A DNA stretch of 64,000 nt from Pseudomonas rhizoryzae (GCF_005250615.1 NZ_SULM01000001.1:248001-312000); one strand, 5' to 3'. Counted from the first letter of the stretch, positions 17,907-26,921 are shown. Program-made: numbers and translations. Notes: a model not told the origin generated them from the letters alone.

Positions 17907-18542
17907 TCAGTAGCCGCGGCTTTCGGCCGGCAGCTCGCCGCTGGCGAAGGCCAGGGCGGCATTGCGCTGGTCGCGGGCGAGGCGGCGCGTGGCGATCAGC
18001 ACCACCCACCACGGCAGGCGAGTGAGCGTGGCACCGGTCGCCTGGGCCAGGGTGTAGGCCTTGGCGCATTTCTCGAACAATTCCGCGTTGAGCGCCGCGC
18101 GACTGGCGGTGGTACCCAGGCACAGCGGCCGCTCCGCCAGTAGCAGGACGTTGCCGCCGCCGCCGAGGGCCTCCGGCAAGCGGCGGGCATCGCTCACCCC
18201 CGCGGCCATGCGGCCCAGATGGCGCGCCTGCTCGTCGAACAGCATGGGCAGGCAGCCGCCGAACGATGCCACGAGCGGCCCGTAGCTGCCCGCGCCCTGG
18301 ATGATCGCGCCGACGTCCGGGCGCGCGCGGTAGACGACCGCATGGTCAGCGGCATCCAGAAAAGTCTGGCCGAGCGATGTCTCCGTCGGCTCGGCATCCG
18401 CCAGGGTGCCGTACCAGAAGGTGCCGGTAGCCGGTACGCGCAGCGATAGCGCAACCGCCGGGAGCTCGCCGCGGCGTACCAGGCGCTGCTGCAGGTCGAG
18501 CCACTGCTGATGGAGGGCGAGGCGCATGGATAGGGGCCTCAT
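17907..18542 (-). CDS. Class II aldolase/adducin-like protein lacking the metal-site motif
   Basis: 211-aa protein with recognisable class II aldolase layout (VYRARPDVGAIIQGAGSYGP; GGGGNVLLLAERPLCLGTTA). Where family members have HTHS after the RPDVGAI stretch, this protein has QGAG, so the zinc ligands are missing. The second pair of histidines is not evident either. It is probably not a classical metal aldolase and may be a binding or regulatory subunit. Its ATG overlaps the aminotransferase stop (ATGA), so it is made together with that enzyme. A canonical family member lies two genes upstream at 20026-20682. Family assignment is moderate. Confidence 0.65.
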   Translation of the reverse strand: MRPLSMRLALHQQWLDLQQRLVRRGELPAVALSLRVPATGTFWYGTLADAEPTETSLGQTFLDAADHAVVYRARPDVGAIIQGAGSYGPLVASFGGCLPMLFDEQARHLGRMAAGVSDARRLPEALGGGGNVLLLAERPLCLGTTASRAALNAELFEKCAKAYTLAQATGATLTRLPWWVVLIATRRLARDQRNAALAFASGELPAESRGY

Positions 18543-20029
18543 ACCAGCTGGAAGACGCGGTCGAAGCGTTCCAGGGCGTCATCGATCACGGCATCGGTGT
18601 CGGCCAGGCTGGTGTAGATACGGCTGCCGGCCAGGGTGATCAGCCCGTGGGCGGTGTAGGCGGCGCCCATCTCTTCCATCATGTGCTTGCGCGCCTTGGC
18701 TTCGTTGCGCACCCGCAGCAGCTTGAGCGGATTGCTGGTGTCGAGCAGCAGCACCCCGGAGGTCTGCAGGTGCACGATGGAGCCCAGGTTGTAGGCCACG
18801 TAGGGCAGGTTGCGCCGCTGGATGATCTCTTCCAGCCCCTGGCGTAGCCGATCGCCAGCGCGGCCGGCCTGGCCGGCGGCGTCGAGGCGCTGGATTTCCT
18901 TGAGGGCGTAGTAGCCAGCCACGCAGCAGAGCGGGTTGGCCGACAGGGTCCCCCCTACGAAGGCCCGCTTCGACGAGGTGCCGATACCGCCCACCAGCAG
19001 TTGCATGACCTCTGCCTTGCCACCCAGGGCACCGGCCATGGGATAGCCGCCGGTGAGGCATTTGCCCAGCACGGTGAGGTCGGGCAGTACCTTGAAGTAG
19101 GCCTGGGCACCGCCCATGCCAGCGCGAAAACCGGTCACCACCTCGTCGAAGATCAGCAAGGCGCCGAATTCGTCGCAGAGCTTGCGCACTTCGCGGTTGA
19201 AGTGCGGATGCACCGGGCGGGTGCCGCTTTCCGGCCCGAAGGGCTCCACCAGTACCGCCGCGGTGCCGCCGCGCAGGCGATTGAATTGCAGGCGGCGGCG
19301 CAGGGCGTCGAGGTCGTTGGGCGGGCTCTCCTGGGTGTGGGCGGTGGCGCCACGGGGAATGCCGAGGGCCTCCATCCGCCCGGTGCCGGGCAGGCGCATG
19401 CCGTACACCAACTGGTCGCTCCAGCCGTGGTAGGCACCCCCGATCTTGATGAGCCAGCGGCGGCCGGTGTAGGCCCGCGCCAGGCGCACCGCGGCCATGG
19501 CCGCCTCGGTACCCGAGCCCAGCAGCCGTACCTGGTCGATGCCGGGCACGCTCTGGCAGACCAGTTCGGCGAGCTTGACCTCATACTCGTGCAGCAGCCC
19601 GGTGACCGGTCCGCATTCGGCGAGGATGCGCTGCACCTGCTCGCGGACGCCGGCATGGTTGGAGCCGAGCAGGGTGGGGCCGCCCGCCTGCAGGAAGTCG
19701 ATGTAGCTGTTGCCGTCCACGTCGGTGAGATGGGCACCCTCGGCCTGGGCGATGGCCAGGGGAAAGGGATGGTTGAAGGCCAGGTTGTGCTGCACGCCCC
19801 CCGGAATGAATTGCTTGGCGCGCTCGGCCAGGCGCCGGGAGCCCTGGCAGCGCTCGTCGAAATAGCCCATGACCTTGGCCAGGGCGTCGCGGCGCAGTGG
19901 GCGCATGGGTTGCTTGACCAGTTCGGCGAAGCGGCGATAGAGGGTGTCGGTATCCGGCCAGGCGGTGAGCGCGGGCGGGCTGGGTAGCAGGGGTGGCGTG
20001 GTCAGGGGCTGGTTCATGGCGGACCTCAT
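18539..20029 (-). CDS. Class III PLP aminotransferase (glutamate-1-semialdehyde aminomutase-like)
   Basis: 496-aa pyridoxal-phosphate enzyme resembling HemL-type aminomutases. Seen are GGVQHNLAFNHPFPLAIAQA, VRLLGSGTEAAMAAVRLARA (cofactor phosphate region), IGGAYHGWSDQLVYG, LLIFDEVVTGFR (cofactor ring Asp) and the Schiff-base Lys in LGKCLTGGYPMAGALGG. It has about 60 extra N-terminal residues compared with HemL and sits in a sugar-type operon, so it is unlikely to be the haem-pathway enzyme. The ATG at 20029 overlaps the aldolase stop (ATGA); ATG 20017 is an alternative with GAGG upstream. It probably aminates or rearranges a product of the kinase/aldolase steps. Confidence 0.87.
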   Translation of the reverse strand: MRSAMNQPLTTPPLLPSPPALTAWPDTDTLYRRFAELVKQPMRPLRRDALAKVMGYFDERCQGSRRLAERAKQFIPGGVQHNLAFNHPFPLAIAQAEGAHLTDVDGNSYIDFLQAGGPTLLGSNHAGVREQVQRILAECGPVTGLLHEYEVKLAELVCQSVPGIDQVRLLGSGTEAAMAAVRLARAYTGRRWLIKIGGAYHGWSDQLVYGMRLPGTGRMEALGIPRGATAHTQESPPNDLDALRRRLQFNRLRGGTAAVLVEPFGPESGTRPVHPHFNREVRKLCDEFGALLIFDEVVTGFRAGMGGAQAYFKVLPDLTVLGKCLTGGYPMAGALGGKAEVMQLLVGGIGTSSKRAFVGGTLSANPLCCVAGYYALKEIQRLDAAGQAGRAGDRLRQGLEEIIQRRNLPYVAYNLGSIVHLQTSGVLLLDTSNPLKLLRVRNEAKARKHMMEEMGAAYTAHGLITLAGSRIYTSLADTDAVIDDALERFDRVFQLV

Positions 20030-20682
20030 GACGGGGAGGAGGCGGTGAAGGTGGTCAGCAGGCGCTGGCGCGCCAGGCTGTCGGCGGCACAGAGACCGGG
20101 GCGATTGGCGATGCGCCGGACGAGGTAGTGCGCGCAGAAGGCTTCCAGCTGCTCCAGCACCGCCAGGGTCTGGTGGGCGTTGGCGCCGTAGCAGAGCACC
20201 CCGTGGTTGCGCAGCAGATAGGCCGGACTCTTGGCGGTGAGGGCGTGATCCAGGCGCTTGGCCAGCCAGCCGGTGCCGGAGGGGGCATAGCCCACCAGCG
20301 GCAGCCGGCGGCCCAGCGCAGGCCAGCGCTCTGGGTCGTCGACGGTCAGGGCTTCGCCCAGCAGGGTGCAGGCACTGGCCAGCGGCTGGTGGGTATGCAG
20401 GCTGCACCCGGCGGCGGGAAAGCGCCGCAGCACCCGGGCATGCAGCCCGGTTTCCACCGAGGGCGCGCGGTCGCCTTCGAGCTGGTGCAGGTCGGCCAGC
20501 CGTAGGATGCAGACGTCGTGCGGACGCATCTCGTAGTAATCGAGGGCGGACGGGGTGACCGCGATGCGCTGGGCGTCCACCCGCAACGCCAGGTTGCCGC
20601 CGGTGGCGGCGAAGAAGCCGCGGCGCACCAGGTGCAGGCAGAGGTCCACTACCTGCTCGCGCAATTCGAGGGTATCGCTCAT
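20026..20682 (-). CDS. Class II aldolase/adducin family protein (L-fuculose-1-P aldolase type)
   Basis: 218-aa protein of the fuculose-phosphate aldolase/ribulose-phosphate 4-epimerase/MtnB superfamily. The expected active-site elements are present: FFAATGGNLALRV at the phosphate site, SVETGLHARVLRR with the catalytic acid, CSLHTHQPLAS with the two metal His, and LLRNHGVLCYG with a further His. It is coupled by ATGA overlaps both to the FGGY kinase upstream and to the aminotransferase downstream. The likely role is cleavage or epimerisation of the phosphorylated sugar made by the kinase. The exact substrate is unknown. Confidence 0.88.
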   Translation of the reverse strand: MSDTLELREQVVDLCLHLVRRGFFAATGGNLALRVDAQRIAVTPSALDYYEMRPHDVCILRLADLHQLEGDRAPSVETGLHARVLRRFPAAGCSLHTHQPLASACTLLGEALTVDDPERWPALGRRLPLVGYAPSGTGWLAKRLDHALTAKSPAYLLRNHGVLCYGANAHQTLAVLEQLEAFCAHYLVRRIANRPGLCAADSLARQRLLTTFTASSPS

Positions 20683-22313
20683 GGTCGGGCTCCCTGGTTG
20701 GGGTTGAGGCGGCGGTACAGCGGTGCCAGGCGGCGGCGGACTTCGAGGAAGGTGGCGTAGCTGTCGTCGTAGCGTGCGCGTGCCTGGGGACAGGGCTGGT
20801 AGAGACGGGGCGCCCGTTGCAGGTCGGGCACGTCACTGAAGGCGAGGGCGCCGATGCCGGCGGCGGCGATATAGGCCGAGCCGCGGGCATTGGCCTGGAT
20901 GGGCGCGTCGGGCTGGGCGATCACCTGGCCGGTGACGTCGGCCATGATCTGGCACCAGAGATTGGACTGGGCGCCGCCGCCCACCGCGGTGATGCGCTCC
21001 GGGCGGCGGCCGAGAAAGCGGCCGAAGGGCTCCAGCATCCAGCGGGTGTTGAGCGCCACCCCTTCGAGGAAGGCGCGGATGATGTCTTCGCGGGTGTGCT
21101 CCAGCGACAGGTTGATCAGGGCCGCGCGCAGGCTGGGATCGTCCACCGGGCTGCGCTCGCCATACAGCCAGGGGGTGTAGAGCAGCCCACGGGCGCCAGC
21201 CGGCACCCGGGCGGCGATGCGGTCGAGCAGGGCATAGAGATCCGGGTGCTGTTCGTCGCTGAGCAATTCGTCCGGGTGGTAGAGCACCTTGTCGCGCAGG
21301 AACGACAGGTTGGCGCCGGCCGCGGTCTGCAGCGCCATGGCCAGGTAGCGGCCCTTGACCGCACTGGGCACGGCGGCCATGTGGCGCAGCACATCGGACT
21401 TCTTGAAGGGCACATGGGCGCCCAGCCAGGAGGAGGTGCCCAGGTAGAGGTGCGGAGCGAAGTCTGCCACCGCCGAGCCCACCGCCACCGCCGAGGTGTC
21501 CACCGAGCCGGCCACCACCGGGGTGCTGCGCGGCAGGCCGAGCTGGTCGGCCACCGCGCCGGTCAGGGTGCCGATCACCTCCGCCGAATCCACCAGGTCG
21601 GGCAGCTTGTCGCGGTCGAAGCCCAGGGTGCGGATCAGCCCGGCGTCGTACTTCACCTGGCGCGAATCGCGGTTGTCGGTGATCCAGGCGGTGCAGATGG
21701 AGTCCGCGGTGGCACAGCAGCGACCGGTCAGGCGCAGATTCATGAAGTCGAGGACGTTGAGAAACTTCACCGTGCGCTCGTAGCGTTCCGGCTGGTGGTC
21801 CTGCAGATAGGCGATGTGCCCGGCGGAGTCCTTGCCGGAGAGCGAGGGCGCGCCGCCGGTCAGGCGAATCCAGCGCCACAGCTTGAAGGGTGAGTAGCCG
21901 GCCACCTTTAGCCGACCCCCACCGACGCGGCGCGCCACCGACTCGGCGCCGCGCATGTCCAGCCAGAGCAGGGCGCGACCCAGGGCCTGACCATTCGCAT
22001 CGACGCAAACGGTGCCTTCGGTCTGGGTGGAGCAGCACACCGCCACCACCCGCCGCCGCCGCGCCGGATCGGCGGCCAGCAATTCGCCGGCGCCACGCAG
22101 GAAGGCCTGCCACCAGTCCTCCGGTTCCTGTTCGGCGCTGTGCCCCTCGACGTGCAGGGCGACGCCATGGAAGGTCCAGGCGACCACCTCGCCGCCCAGG
22201 GTGACCAGGGCGCTCTTGCAGCCGGAGGTACCCAGGTCCACCACCAGCACCAGGCCGTCGAGGGCGGTGGCCTGGGCCGGCGCGGGTGGGGTGGCGAAGA
22301 CGTGAGGTTTCAT
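20679..22313 (-). CDS. FGGY-family carbohydrate kinase (xylulokinase-like)
   Basis: 544-aa ATP-dependent sugar kinase. The N-terminal phosphate motif is VLVVDLGTSGCKSALV, the catalytic-base region is VVAGSVDTSAVAVGSAVA, and the C-terminal ATP-binding region reads ITAVGGGAQSNLWCQIMADV then TGQVI. The ATG at 22313 lies 10 bp after the porin gene; the stop overlaps the aldolase start. It would phosphorylate a ketose, polyol or similar compound. Nothing in the sequence identifies the sugar; xylulokinase is only the nearest familiar relative. Confidence 0.9.
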   Translation of the reverse strand: MKPHVFATPPAPAQATALDGLVLVVDLGTSGCKSALVTLGGEVVAWTFHGVALHVEGHSAEQEPEDWWQAFLRGAGELLAADPARRRRVVAVCCSTQTEGTVCVDANGQALGRALLWLDMRGAESVARRVGGGRLKVAGYSPFKLWRWIRLTGGAPSLSGKDSAGHIAYLQDHQPERYERTVKFLNVLDFMNLRLTGRCCATADSICTAWITDNRDSRQVKYDAGLIRTLGFDRDKLPDLVDSAEVIGTLTGAVADQLGLPRSTPVVAGSVDTSAVAVGSAVADFAPHLYLGTSSWLGAHVPFKKSDVLRHMAAVPSAVKGRYLAMALQTAAGANLSFLRDKVLYHPDELLSDEQHPDLYALLDRIAARVPAGARGLLYTPWLYGERSPVDDPSLRAALINLSLEHTREDIIRAFLEGVALNTRWMLEPFGRFLGRRPERITAVGGGAQSNLWCQIMADVTGQVIAQPDAPIQANARGSAYIAAAGIGALAFSDVPDLQRAPRLYQPCPQARARYDDSYATFLEVRRRLAPLYRRLNPNQGARP

Positions 22314-22323
22314 GGGTGCCGAC

Positions 22324-23208
22324 TCAGAAGGGGCGGGCCACGGACAGCACCCAGCGGGCCTCGTCCGTGGCGCGCTGATGGTCACCGTCTTCGGCGAGGT
22401 AGAGTTCGCGCGCCCGGGTATGGGGGCTGAGGTAGTCCAGGCCGAAATCGAAGCCCCAGTGGCGATGCACCAGCCCGACCCCGTAGTCGCTGAAGTTGGC
22501 CTCGGAGAAATTACGGATCTGCTGGTAGCCGGCGTGCAGCTTGAGACTGGTGCGCGGCGTCAGCTCGTAGCGATAGTCCAGGTCGTAGAGCAGGCTGCCG
22601 CGAGAGTTGTGCTCGCCCTTGGCATAGCACTCCAGGCCCTTGGTGGGATCGGCGTTGAATTGCAGCTGGGCGCCGCAGACCCCGGCCGTATTGGCGCCGC
22701 GGTAGTTTTCCGAGAGCACGTTGAGGATGCGCCCTTGCAGCGCCCCATAGCCGATTTCCAGCACGGCGAACTGGCTGTTGTAGTTGGTGCTGTGGACGCC
22801 CCCTGGCTCGCCGGTCTCCGGATCGATGCGACTGGGCGCCTTGAAGTGGGCACCGGGAAAGAATTCGCCGGCCAGGCCCACGCCGAAGTGCCAGGCCTCC
22901 GGGTCGCCGAATCTATAGCCGCCGGCCAGCAGCACGCTGGCGCCGTCGCCGTCGAGAAACTGCTTCTTGCTCACGGTGCCGAATTCGGCCAGCCCGATCA
23001 GGCCGCTTTCGTGGGCCAGCTCCAGGGTGACCTTGGCGCCCGGCCGATTGAGCGAGTCGGAGATGCCGCGGGTGCGGACATCCGAGAGCAGCCGCGGGGT
23101 CACGGTGAGGGAATAGCTGGCCAGGTCATCGTCGGCCTGGACCGCTGCGCTGGCGAATGCCAGGCATGCGAGGGCCGCCGCCTGGGTGCGGTGAAGAATC
23201 CGGTTCAT
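22324..23208 (-). CDS. TorF-family putative outer-membrane porin
   Basis: 294-aa secreted protein. The signal peptide ends at ASAAVQA (about residue 25); the rest alternates short polar and aromatic strands typical of a beta barrel and finishes with a terminal Phe (WVLSVARPF), the usual outer-membrane assembly signal. The overall layout fits the TorF putative-porin family. It lies 21 bp after the DUF2147 gene and 10 bp before the FGGY kinase, so it is probably the outer-membrane entry route for the operon's substrate. Confidence 0.8.
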   Translation of the reverse strand: MNRILHRTQAAALACLAFASAAVQADDDLASYSLTVTPRLLSDVRTRGISDSLNRPGAKVTLELAHESGLIGLAEFGTVSKKQFLDGDGASVLLAGGYRFGDPEAWHFGVGLAGEFFPGAHFKAPSRIDPETGEPGGVHSTNYNSQFAVLEIGYGALQGRILNVLSENYRGANTAGVCGAQLQFNADPTKGLECYAKGEHNSRGSLLYDLDYRYELTPRTSLKLHAGYQQIRNFSEANFSDYGVGLVHRHWGFDFGLDYLSPHTRARELYLAEDGDHQRATDEARWVLSVARPF

Positions 23209-23229
23209 GGGGTCGCTCCTGGCGGTGGC

Positions 23230-23649
23230 TTAGCTGCAGCGAGGGGTGGTGGGCAGGGCGCTCAAGGGGGTCAACTGTTCGGTCTTGCCGAGTACCTCGG
23301 TGCCGACGTAGGCCCGGATGTTGAGGTCGTCGCCCTTGCGGCGGACGTAGCCTTTGTACTTCTTGCCATCACGGGGATCGAACACCCAGCCGTCGCGCCA
23401 GGTACCCTCGTCGTTACGGGTCATCTGCAGGATGCGCGTGCCGCAGGTATCGTGGGCATTGCCGGCGTCCTTGTCCCAGACGATGGTGCCGCACAGGGCC
23501 GCGGCGTTGTCCGCGCAGGGCTCCACGCGCACCGCCGCGCCCTGATCGGCCGTGAGCCACAGGCCCTGGACCGGCGCGGGGCTCGCCGCCTGGGCGAGGG
23601 GGAGCTGAACGGCGAGAAGGAAAGCTGCAAGCGCGAAGGACGGTTTCAT
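23230..23649 (-). CDS. Secreted DUF2147 protein
   Basis: 139-aa protein with a signal peptide (cleavage near LAQA-ASP). The remainder matches the DUF2147 pattern: VQGLWLTADQGAAVRVEPC near the start, LCGTIVWDKDA, then VFDPRDGKKYKGYVRRKGDD and LNIRAYVG. Four Cys residues in the mature part could form disulfides. The function of the family is unknown; it is periplasmic and often associated with stress or envelope genes. It is the first gene of the minus-strand operon, facing a TetR gene across a 144-bp gap. Confidence 0.82.
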   Translation of the reverse strand: MKPSFALAAFLLAVQLPLAQAASPAPVQGLWLTADQGAAVRVEPCADNAAALCGTIVWDKDAGNAHDTCGTRILQMTRNDEGTWRDGWVFDPRDGKKYKGYVRRKGDDLNIRAYVGTEVLGKTEQLTPLSALPTTPRCS

Positions 23650-23714
23650 GGTGAGACTCCCGCTGATTGTTGTGGTTGTGGCTGGAGGCAGTTCAAGGTC
23701 TTTTTAGCTGTTAT

Positions 23715-23747
23715 GATAGTCATCGCTACACGATAGTTATAACTATC
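23715..23747. promoter_or_regulatory. 16-bp palindrome and half-site, candidate TetR operator
   Basis: GATAGTTATAACTATC at 23732-23747 is a perfect 16-bp palindrome, and an extra GATAGT half-site lies at 23715-23720. It is in the gap between the DUF2147 operon and the TetR gene. On the minus strand the palindrome overlaps the -35 position of a possible promoter whose -10 would be TATCAT (complement of 23713-23718). It is a strong candidate for binding by the adjacent TetR protein. Confidence 0.65.
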
Positions 23748-23793
23748 ATTTTTGCGCCTCGCAAGGGGTTTTTCTTCTCATCAGGAAGCGTTC

Positions 23794-24441
23794 ATGGCTG
23801 CCAAAGATTCCGCGTCATCGTCTCGCGCCACGCCCAAGGCTCGCCCCAGTCAGCAGCGCGCGGCGGAAACCTACGAGCGCATCCTCGCCGCGGCTGCCGA
23901 GGTGCTGTGCGAGGTCGGTATCGAGCGCCTGTCGACCAATCTGGTCTGCGAGTGCGCTGGTCTGACGCCGCCCGCGCTGTATCGCTATTTCCCCAACAAA
24001 TACGCGCTGCTGGAGGAGCTGGGTCGCCGCCTGCTGGAGAAGCAGAACGCGCAGATCGCCCCCTGGATCGACCCGGCGCTGCTGGCCGGGCCCCTGGAGC
24101 CGGTGGAGGAGGCCCTGACGGGTCTGTTGCTGGACACTTACCGCGTCACCGCGGAAACGCCGGGCGGGATGTGGATTCTCAAGGCGCTAAGGGCCGTGCC
24201 ATCGCTCGAGCACGTGCGGCTCGATTCGCACCGCCGGGTAGCGGCGCAGCAGGCCGAATTGCTCCGGGTGATCCTGCCGACCGTGCCGGCGGAGGAAATC
24301 GCGCAGGTTTCGCGCATCGTGGTGGAGCTAATCCACTCCACCGTGGAACTGCTGTTCGACGAGGAACTGCCGGCGCAGAGCACCTGCCGCACGGTGTCGG
24401 CCATGCTGACCGGCCACCTGCAGCGGCTACGGGGTGGATGA
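23794..24441 (+). CDS. TetR family transcriptional regulator
   Basis: 215-aa regulator. The helix-turn-helix is clear (IERLSTNLVCECAGLTPPAL then YRYFPNKYALLEELGRRL, about residues 45-85), after a Ser/Ala-rich basic N-terminal tail. The ATG at 23794 has AGGAAG upstream; an in-frame ATG at 23752 lacks one and would overlap the operator region. It is divergent from the DUF2147-porin-kinase operon and probably controls it together with its own gene through the palindrome at 23732-23747. Confidence 0.9.
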   Translation: MAAKDSASSSRATPKARPSQQRAAETYERILAAAAEVLCEVGIERLSTNLVCECAGLTPPALYRYFPNKYALLEELGRRLLEKQNAQIAPWIDPALLAGPLEPVEEALTGLLLDTYRVTAETPGGMWILKALRAVPSLEHVRLDSHRRVAAQQAELLRVILPTVPAEEIAQVSRIVVELIHSTVELLFDEELPAQSTCRTVSAMLTGHLQRLRGG

Positions 24442-24486
24442 ATACACCCAAGGGCGAGCGTTGATTTCCGCTGCGATCTCGCTGGC

Positions 24487-24651
24487 TTACCCGAGAGGGT
24501 GACCCTTCCAGGCGTCGTCTCCACGCCTTTTTTCCAGCCAAAGCCAGAGCTCGAACAGCCAGCGAACGGCATGGGCGATGCAGGCAATGCCCGCGAACAG
24601 CACATGAAAGAGGGGGATCAATAGGCTTCCCAGACCGTCAGCCTGTCTCAT
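24487..24651 (-). CDS. Small single-pass membrane protein, 54 aa, hypothetical
   Basis: A 54-aa frame starting at ATG 24651: MRQADGLGSLLIPLFHVLFA begins it, and a hydrophobic stretch continues to about residue 40 before a polar tail ending DDAWKGHPLG. One membrane helix followed by aromatic residues and a basic patch (EKRRG) looks like a real small inner-membrane protein. The ribosome-binding site is weak, and the frame overlaps the proposed terminator of the opposite TetR gene, so the call is tentative. No function is proposed. Confidence 0.4.
   Translation of the reverse strand: MRQADGLGSLLIPLFHVLFAGIACIAHAVRWLFELWLWLEKRRGDDAWKGHPLG
24510..24533 (+). terminator. Rho-independent terminator after the TetR gene
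   Basis: AGGCGT at 24510-24515, a 7-nt loop and ACGCCT at 24523-24528 form a 6-bp stem running into TTTTTT. It lies about 70 bp after the TetR stop and faces the correct way for it. Confidence 0.6.
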
Positions 24652-24730
24652 GCTGAATTCCCGGCTGGCGCGGGACTGGATGACGCTAGGCCCACTTGAG
24701 CTGCGGGCCTTCCAAGGGGCGACGGCGTCA

Positions 24731-26692
24731 TCAGGCCACGCGGAAGCGCCCCACCAGCGCCTGCTGTTGCTCGGCCAGGCGGGCCAGCTCGCGGCTGGTG
24801 ACGGCGGTCTGCTCGGCGCCGGCGCTGACCTGGATCACCAGGTCGTTGATGTCGTTGACGTTGCGGCTGATCTCTTCGGCGACCTGGCTCTGCTGCTCGG
24901 CAGCGGAGGCCACCTGGATGGTACGGTCGTTGATCAGGGTCACGCCCTCGGCGATCTCGCCGAGCAACTCGCCGGCCCGCACCACGTTGCTGGCGCCGGT
25001 CTGCACCTGGCTCAGGGTTTCCTGCATGGCCTGGGTGGCGCGGTCGGAGCCGGCCTGCAAATGGCTGATCATCTGTTGGATGTTGCCGGTGGACTGCTGG
25101 GTCTTTTGCGCCAGGGCGCGCACCTCGTCGGCCACCACGGCGAAGCCGCGGCCCGCCTCGCCGGCGCGAGCGGCCTCGATGGCAGCGTTGAGTGCCAGCA
25201 GGTTGGTCTGTTCGGCGATACCGCGGATCACGTCCAGCACCGAGGAGATGGAATCGCTCTCCTGCTTGAGCTCGGCGATGATCGCCGAGGTGCGCTCGGC
25301 CTGTACCGACAGTCCCTGCACCAGGTCGATGGTGGCCTGCAATTCGCGGCGACCCTGGCTGGTATTGCCCTCGACCTGCCGCGAGCCTTCGGCGGCCTCG
25401 GTGGTGCTGCGGGCGACGTCCTTCACGGTCGCGCTCATCTCGGCGATGGCGGTGGCCACCTGGTCGGTCCCCTGGCGCTGCTGGGCGACGTTCTGACTGG
25501 TCTGGACGGCGACCGCCGAGGCTTCTTCGGCCGCGGTGGCGACCTGCACGGTGGCCGCGCCGATCTCCTGGATCACCTGGCCGAGCTCCTGGCTCATCTG
25601 GTTGAGGTTGCCGGTGATGGTGCCGAATTCGTCCTTGCCCTGGTAGGCGCAACGGGCGGTGAGGTCACGGGCGGCCAGGCGGGTGAGGGTGCCGTTGACC
25701 TGCTCGACCGCCTGCTTGATGTTGCGGATGATCACCCAGGCCAGCGCCGAGACGGCCACCAGGACCACCAGCACCAGGCCGAGGGTGGTCCAGAGATCGC
25801 GGCTGGCGCCGGCTCGCGCCTGTTCGGCCAGGGCGGCGATGCTGGCGCTCAGGTCGCCCTCCACCTTGACCATCAAATCGATGCGCTGGGTGGCCAGGTT
25901 GAACCACTCCTCGGGCTTGACGCCCAGGGCTTCGCCCAGGGGCACGTCGAAGGCCAGCTGCTGCAGGCGGCTGACTTCCAAGGCGCTCGGTTGCTTGAAG
26001 GCGGCGTCGAGCTGCTGGATGAATTCCGGTGTGGCCTTGCGCTGGAAGGCGTCGGCATAGGCGGAGAACTCGCCCAGATTGCGCGCGAAGCGCGACAGCA
26101 AACCTGCGTCGAAGCGATTCTGGTTGAACGCCAGGCCCAGGAGTACCCGCTCGCGGCCCGCTCGTTCCTTCATCTCGACGAACAGGTTCAGGGCACCCAG
26201 CGCACGGAGGATGGCCGGGTCCTCGACCCCGGCTTCGAGGGCGTGGGTGTAGCCGATCAACGCCTTGATGAGGTCGGTATAGGCGGTACCGGACTGGGTG
26301 GTGGTGAGTCCCAGGCCATCGACCTTGGTCCTTAGCTCAGGCAGGCCATCCAGGGTCCGCAGTACGCTCTGGAGCGCGGCATCATCGCCGCTGGCCATGG
26401 CCCGCAGGTCGCTTTGGGCCTGGTCGCTGTCCTGGCGGAAGCTCTTGAGCTTGTCCTGCATCGTCTTGCCGCCGCTGCCGAGGAACACCCCACTGGCGCC
26501 GCGTTCGCGCTGCAGACGGGTGACCACGGCGCTGATGCGCTGGGCGGCGGCGCTGGCGGTCACGGTGTGTTCCATCTCCTTGAGCGTCCGATAGCGCTCG
26601 GCGGTATAGAAACTGGAAATCACCAGGAAACCCGCCAACGGCAAGAGCAGGATCAACAGGAGTTTGGTGCTGAGCGGGGCATTCCTGAGCAT
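24731..26692 (-). CDS. Methyl-accepting chemotaxis protein with NIT sensor domain
   Basis: 653-aa chemoreceptor. Membrane segment about 9-27, periplasmic NIT domain (about 50-290, with [20 protein letters not shown], the usual start of this nitrate/nitrite-type sensor), second membrane segment about 297-317, HAMP, then a cytoplasmic signalling domain with the conserved hairpin tip ending [23 protein letters not shown]-MCPs such as P. aeruginosa McpN sense nitrate, so nitrate or nitrite taxis is plausible here. No CheR-binding pentapeptide is seen at the C-terminus (RFRVA). It is monocistronic and sits next to the cyd operon. Confidence 0.92.
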   Translation of the reverse strand: MLRNAPLSTKLLLILLLPLAGFLVISSFYTAERYRTLKEMEHTVTASAAAQRISAVVTRLQRERGASGVFLGSGGKTMQDKLKSFRQDSDQAQSDLRAMASGDDAALQSVLRTLDGLPELRTKVDGLGLTTTQSGTAYTDLIKALIGYTHALEAGVEDPAILRALGALNLFVEMKERAGRERVLLGLAFNQNRFDAGLLSRFARNLGEFSAYADAFQRKATPEFIQQLDAAFKQPSALEVSRLQQLAFDVPLGEALGVKPEEWFNLATQRIDLMVKVEGDLSASIAALAEQARAGASRDLWTTLGLVLVVLVAVSALAWVIIRNIKQAVEQVNGTLTRLAARDLTARCAYQGKDEFGTITGNLNQMSQELGQVIQEIGAATVQVATAAEEASAVAVQTSQNVAQQRQGTDQVATAIAEMSATVKDVARSTTEAAEGSRQVEGNTSQGRRELQATIDLVQGLSVQAERTSAIIAELKQESDSISSVLDVIRGIAEQTNLLALNAAIEAARAGEAGRGFAVVADEVRALAQKTQQSTGNIQQMISHLQAGSDRATQAMQETLSQVQTGASNVVRAGELLGEIAEGVTLINDRTIQVASAAEQQSQVAEEISRNVNDINDLVIQVSAGAEQTAVTSRELARLAEQQQALVGRFRVA

Positions 26693-26898
26693 GGGTCGAT
26701 TCTCTGGCTTCGAACGGTCGCGCGGCGGGCATGAAGGCGGTGGGCGGCCAGGCAGTGCGCTGGCCTTTCCGGGGTGTCGGCAGGTGGCGGAGAAGCTTAA
26801 TAGTCAAGCTAGTCTGTGGGATGACTAGCGGGATCGGCGGCACGGCGGCTCGCAGGCGGCGCCGTATCTAGTACGGCGGCGCGAGTCCATTGGCGTGC

Positions 26899-26915
26899 CC
26901 GACGTTGAGCGTCGG
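26899..26915 (-). terminator. Possible hairpin after the cyd operon
   Basis: CCGACG and CGTCGG (26899-26904 and 26910-26915) pair around a 5-nt loop just past the last gene's stop at 26922. No T-run follows on the minus strand, so it may be an mRNA-stabilising hairpin instead of a terminator. Confidence 0.35.
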
Positions 26916-26921
26916 TCTAAA

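Noticed and set aside
18539-20029. Calling this gene hemL
   Set aside because: It has a long N-terminal extension and is embedded in a kinase/aldolase operon, unlike the haem-pathway gene.
18539-20890. Aminotransferase extended to 783 aa
   Set aside because: The extra N-terminal part overlaps the aldolase gene in another frame; ATGA overlap at 20026-20029 marks the real start.
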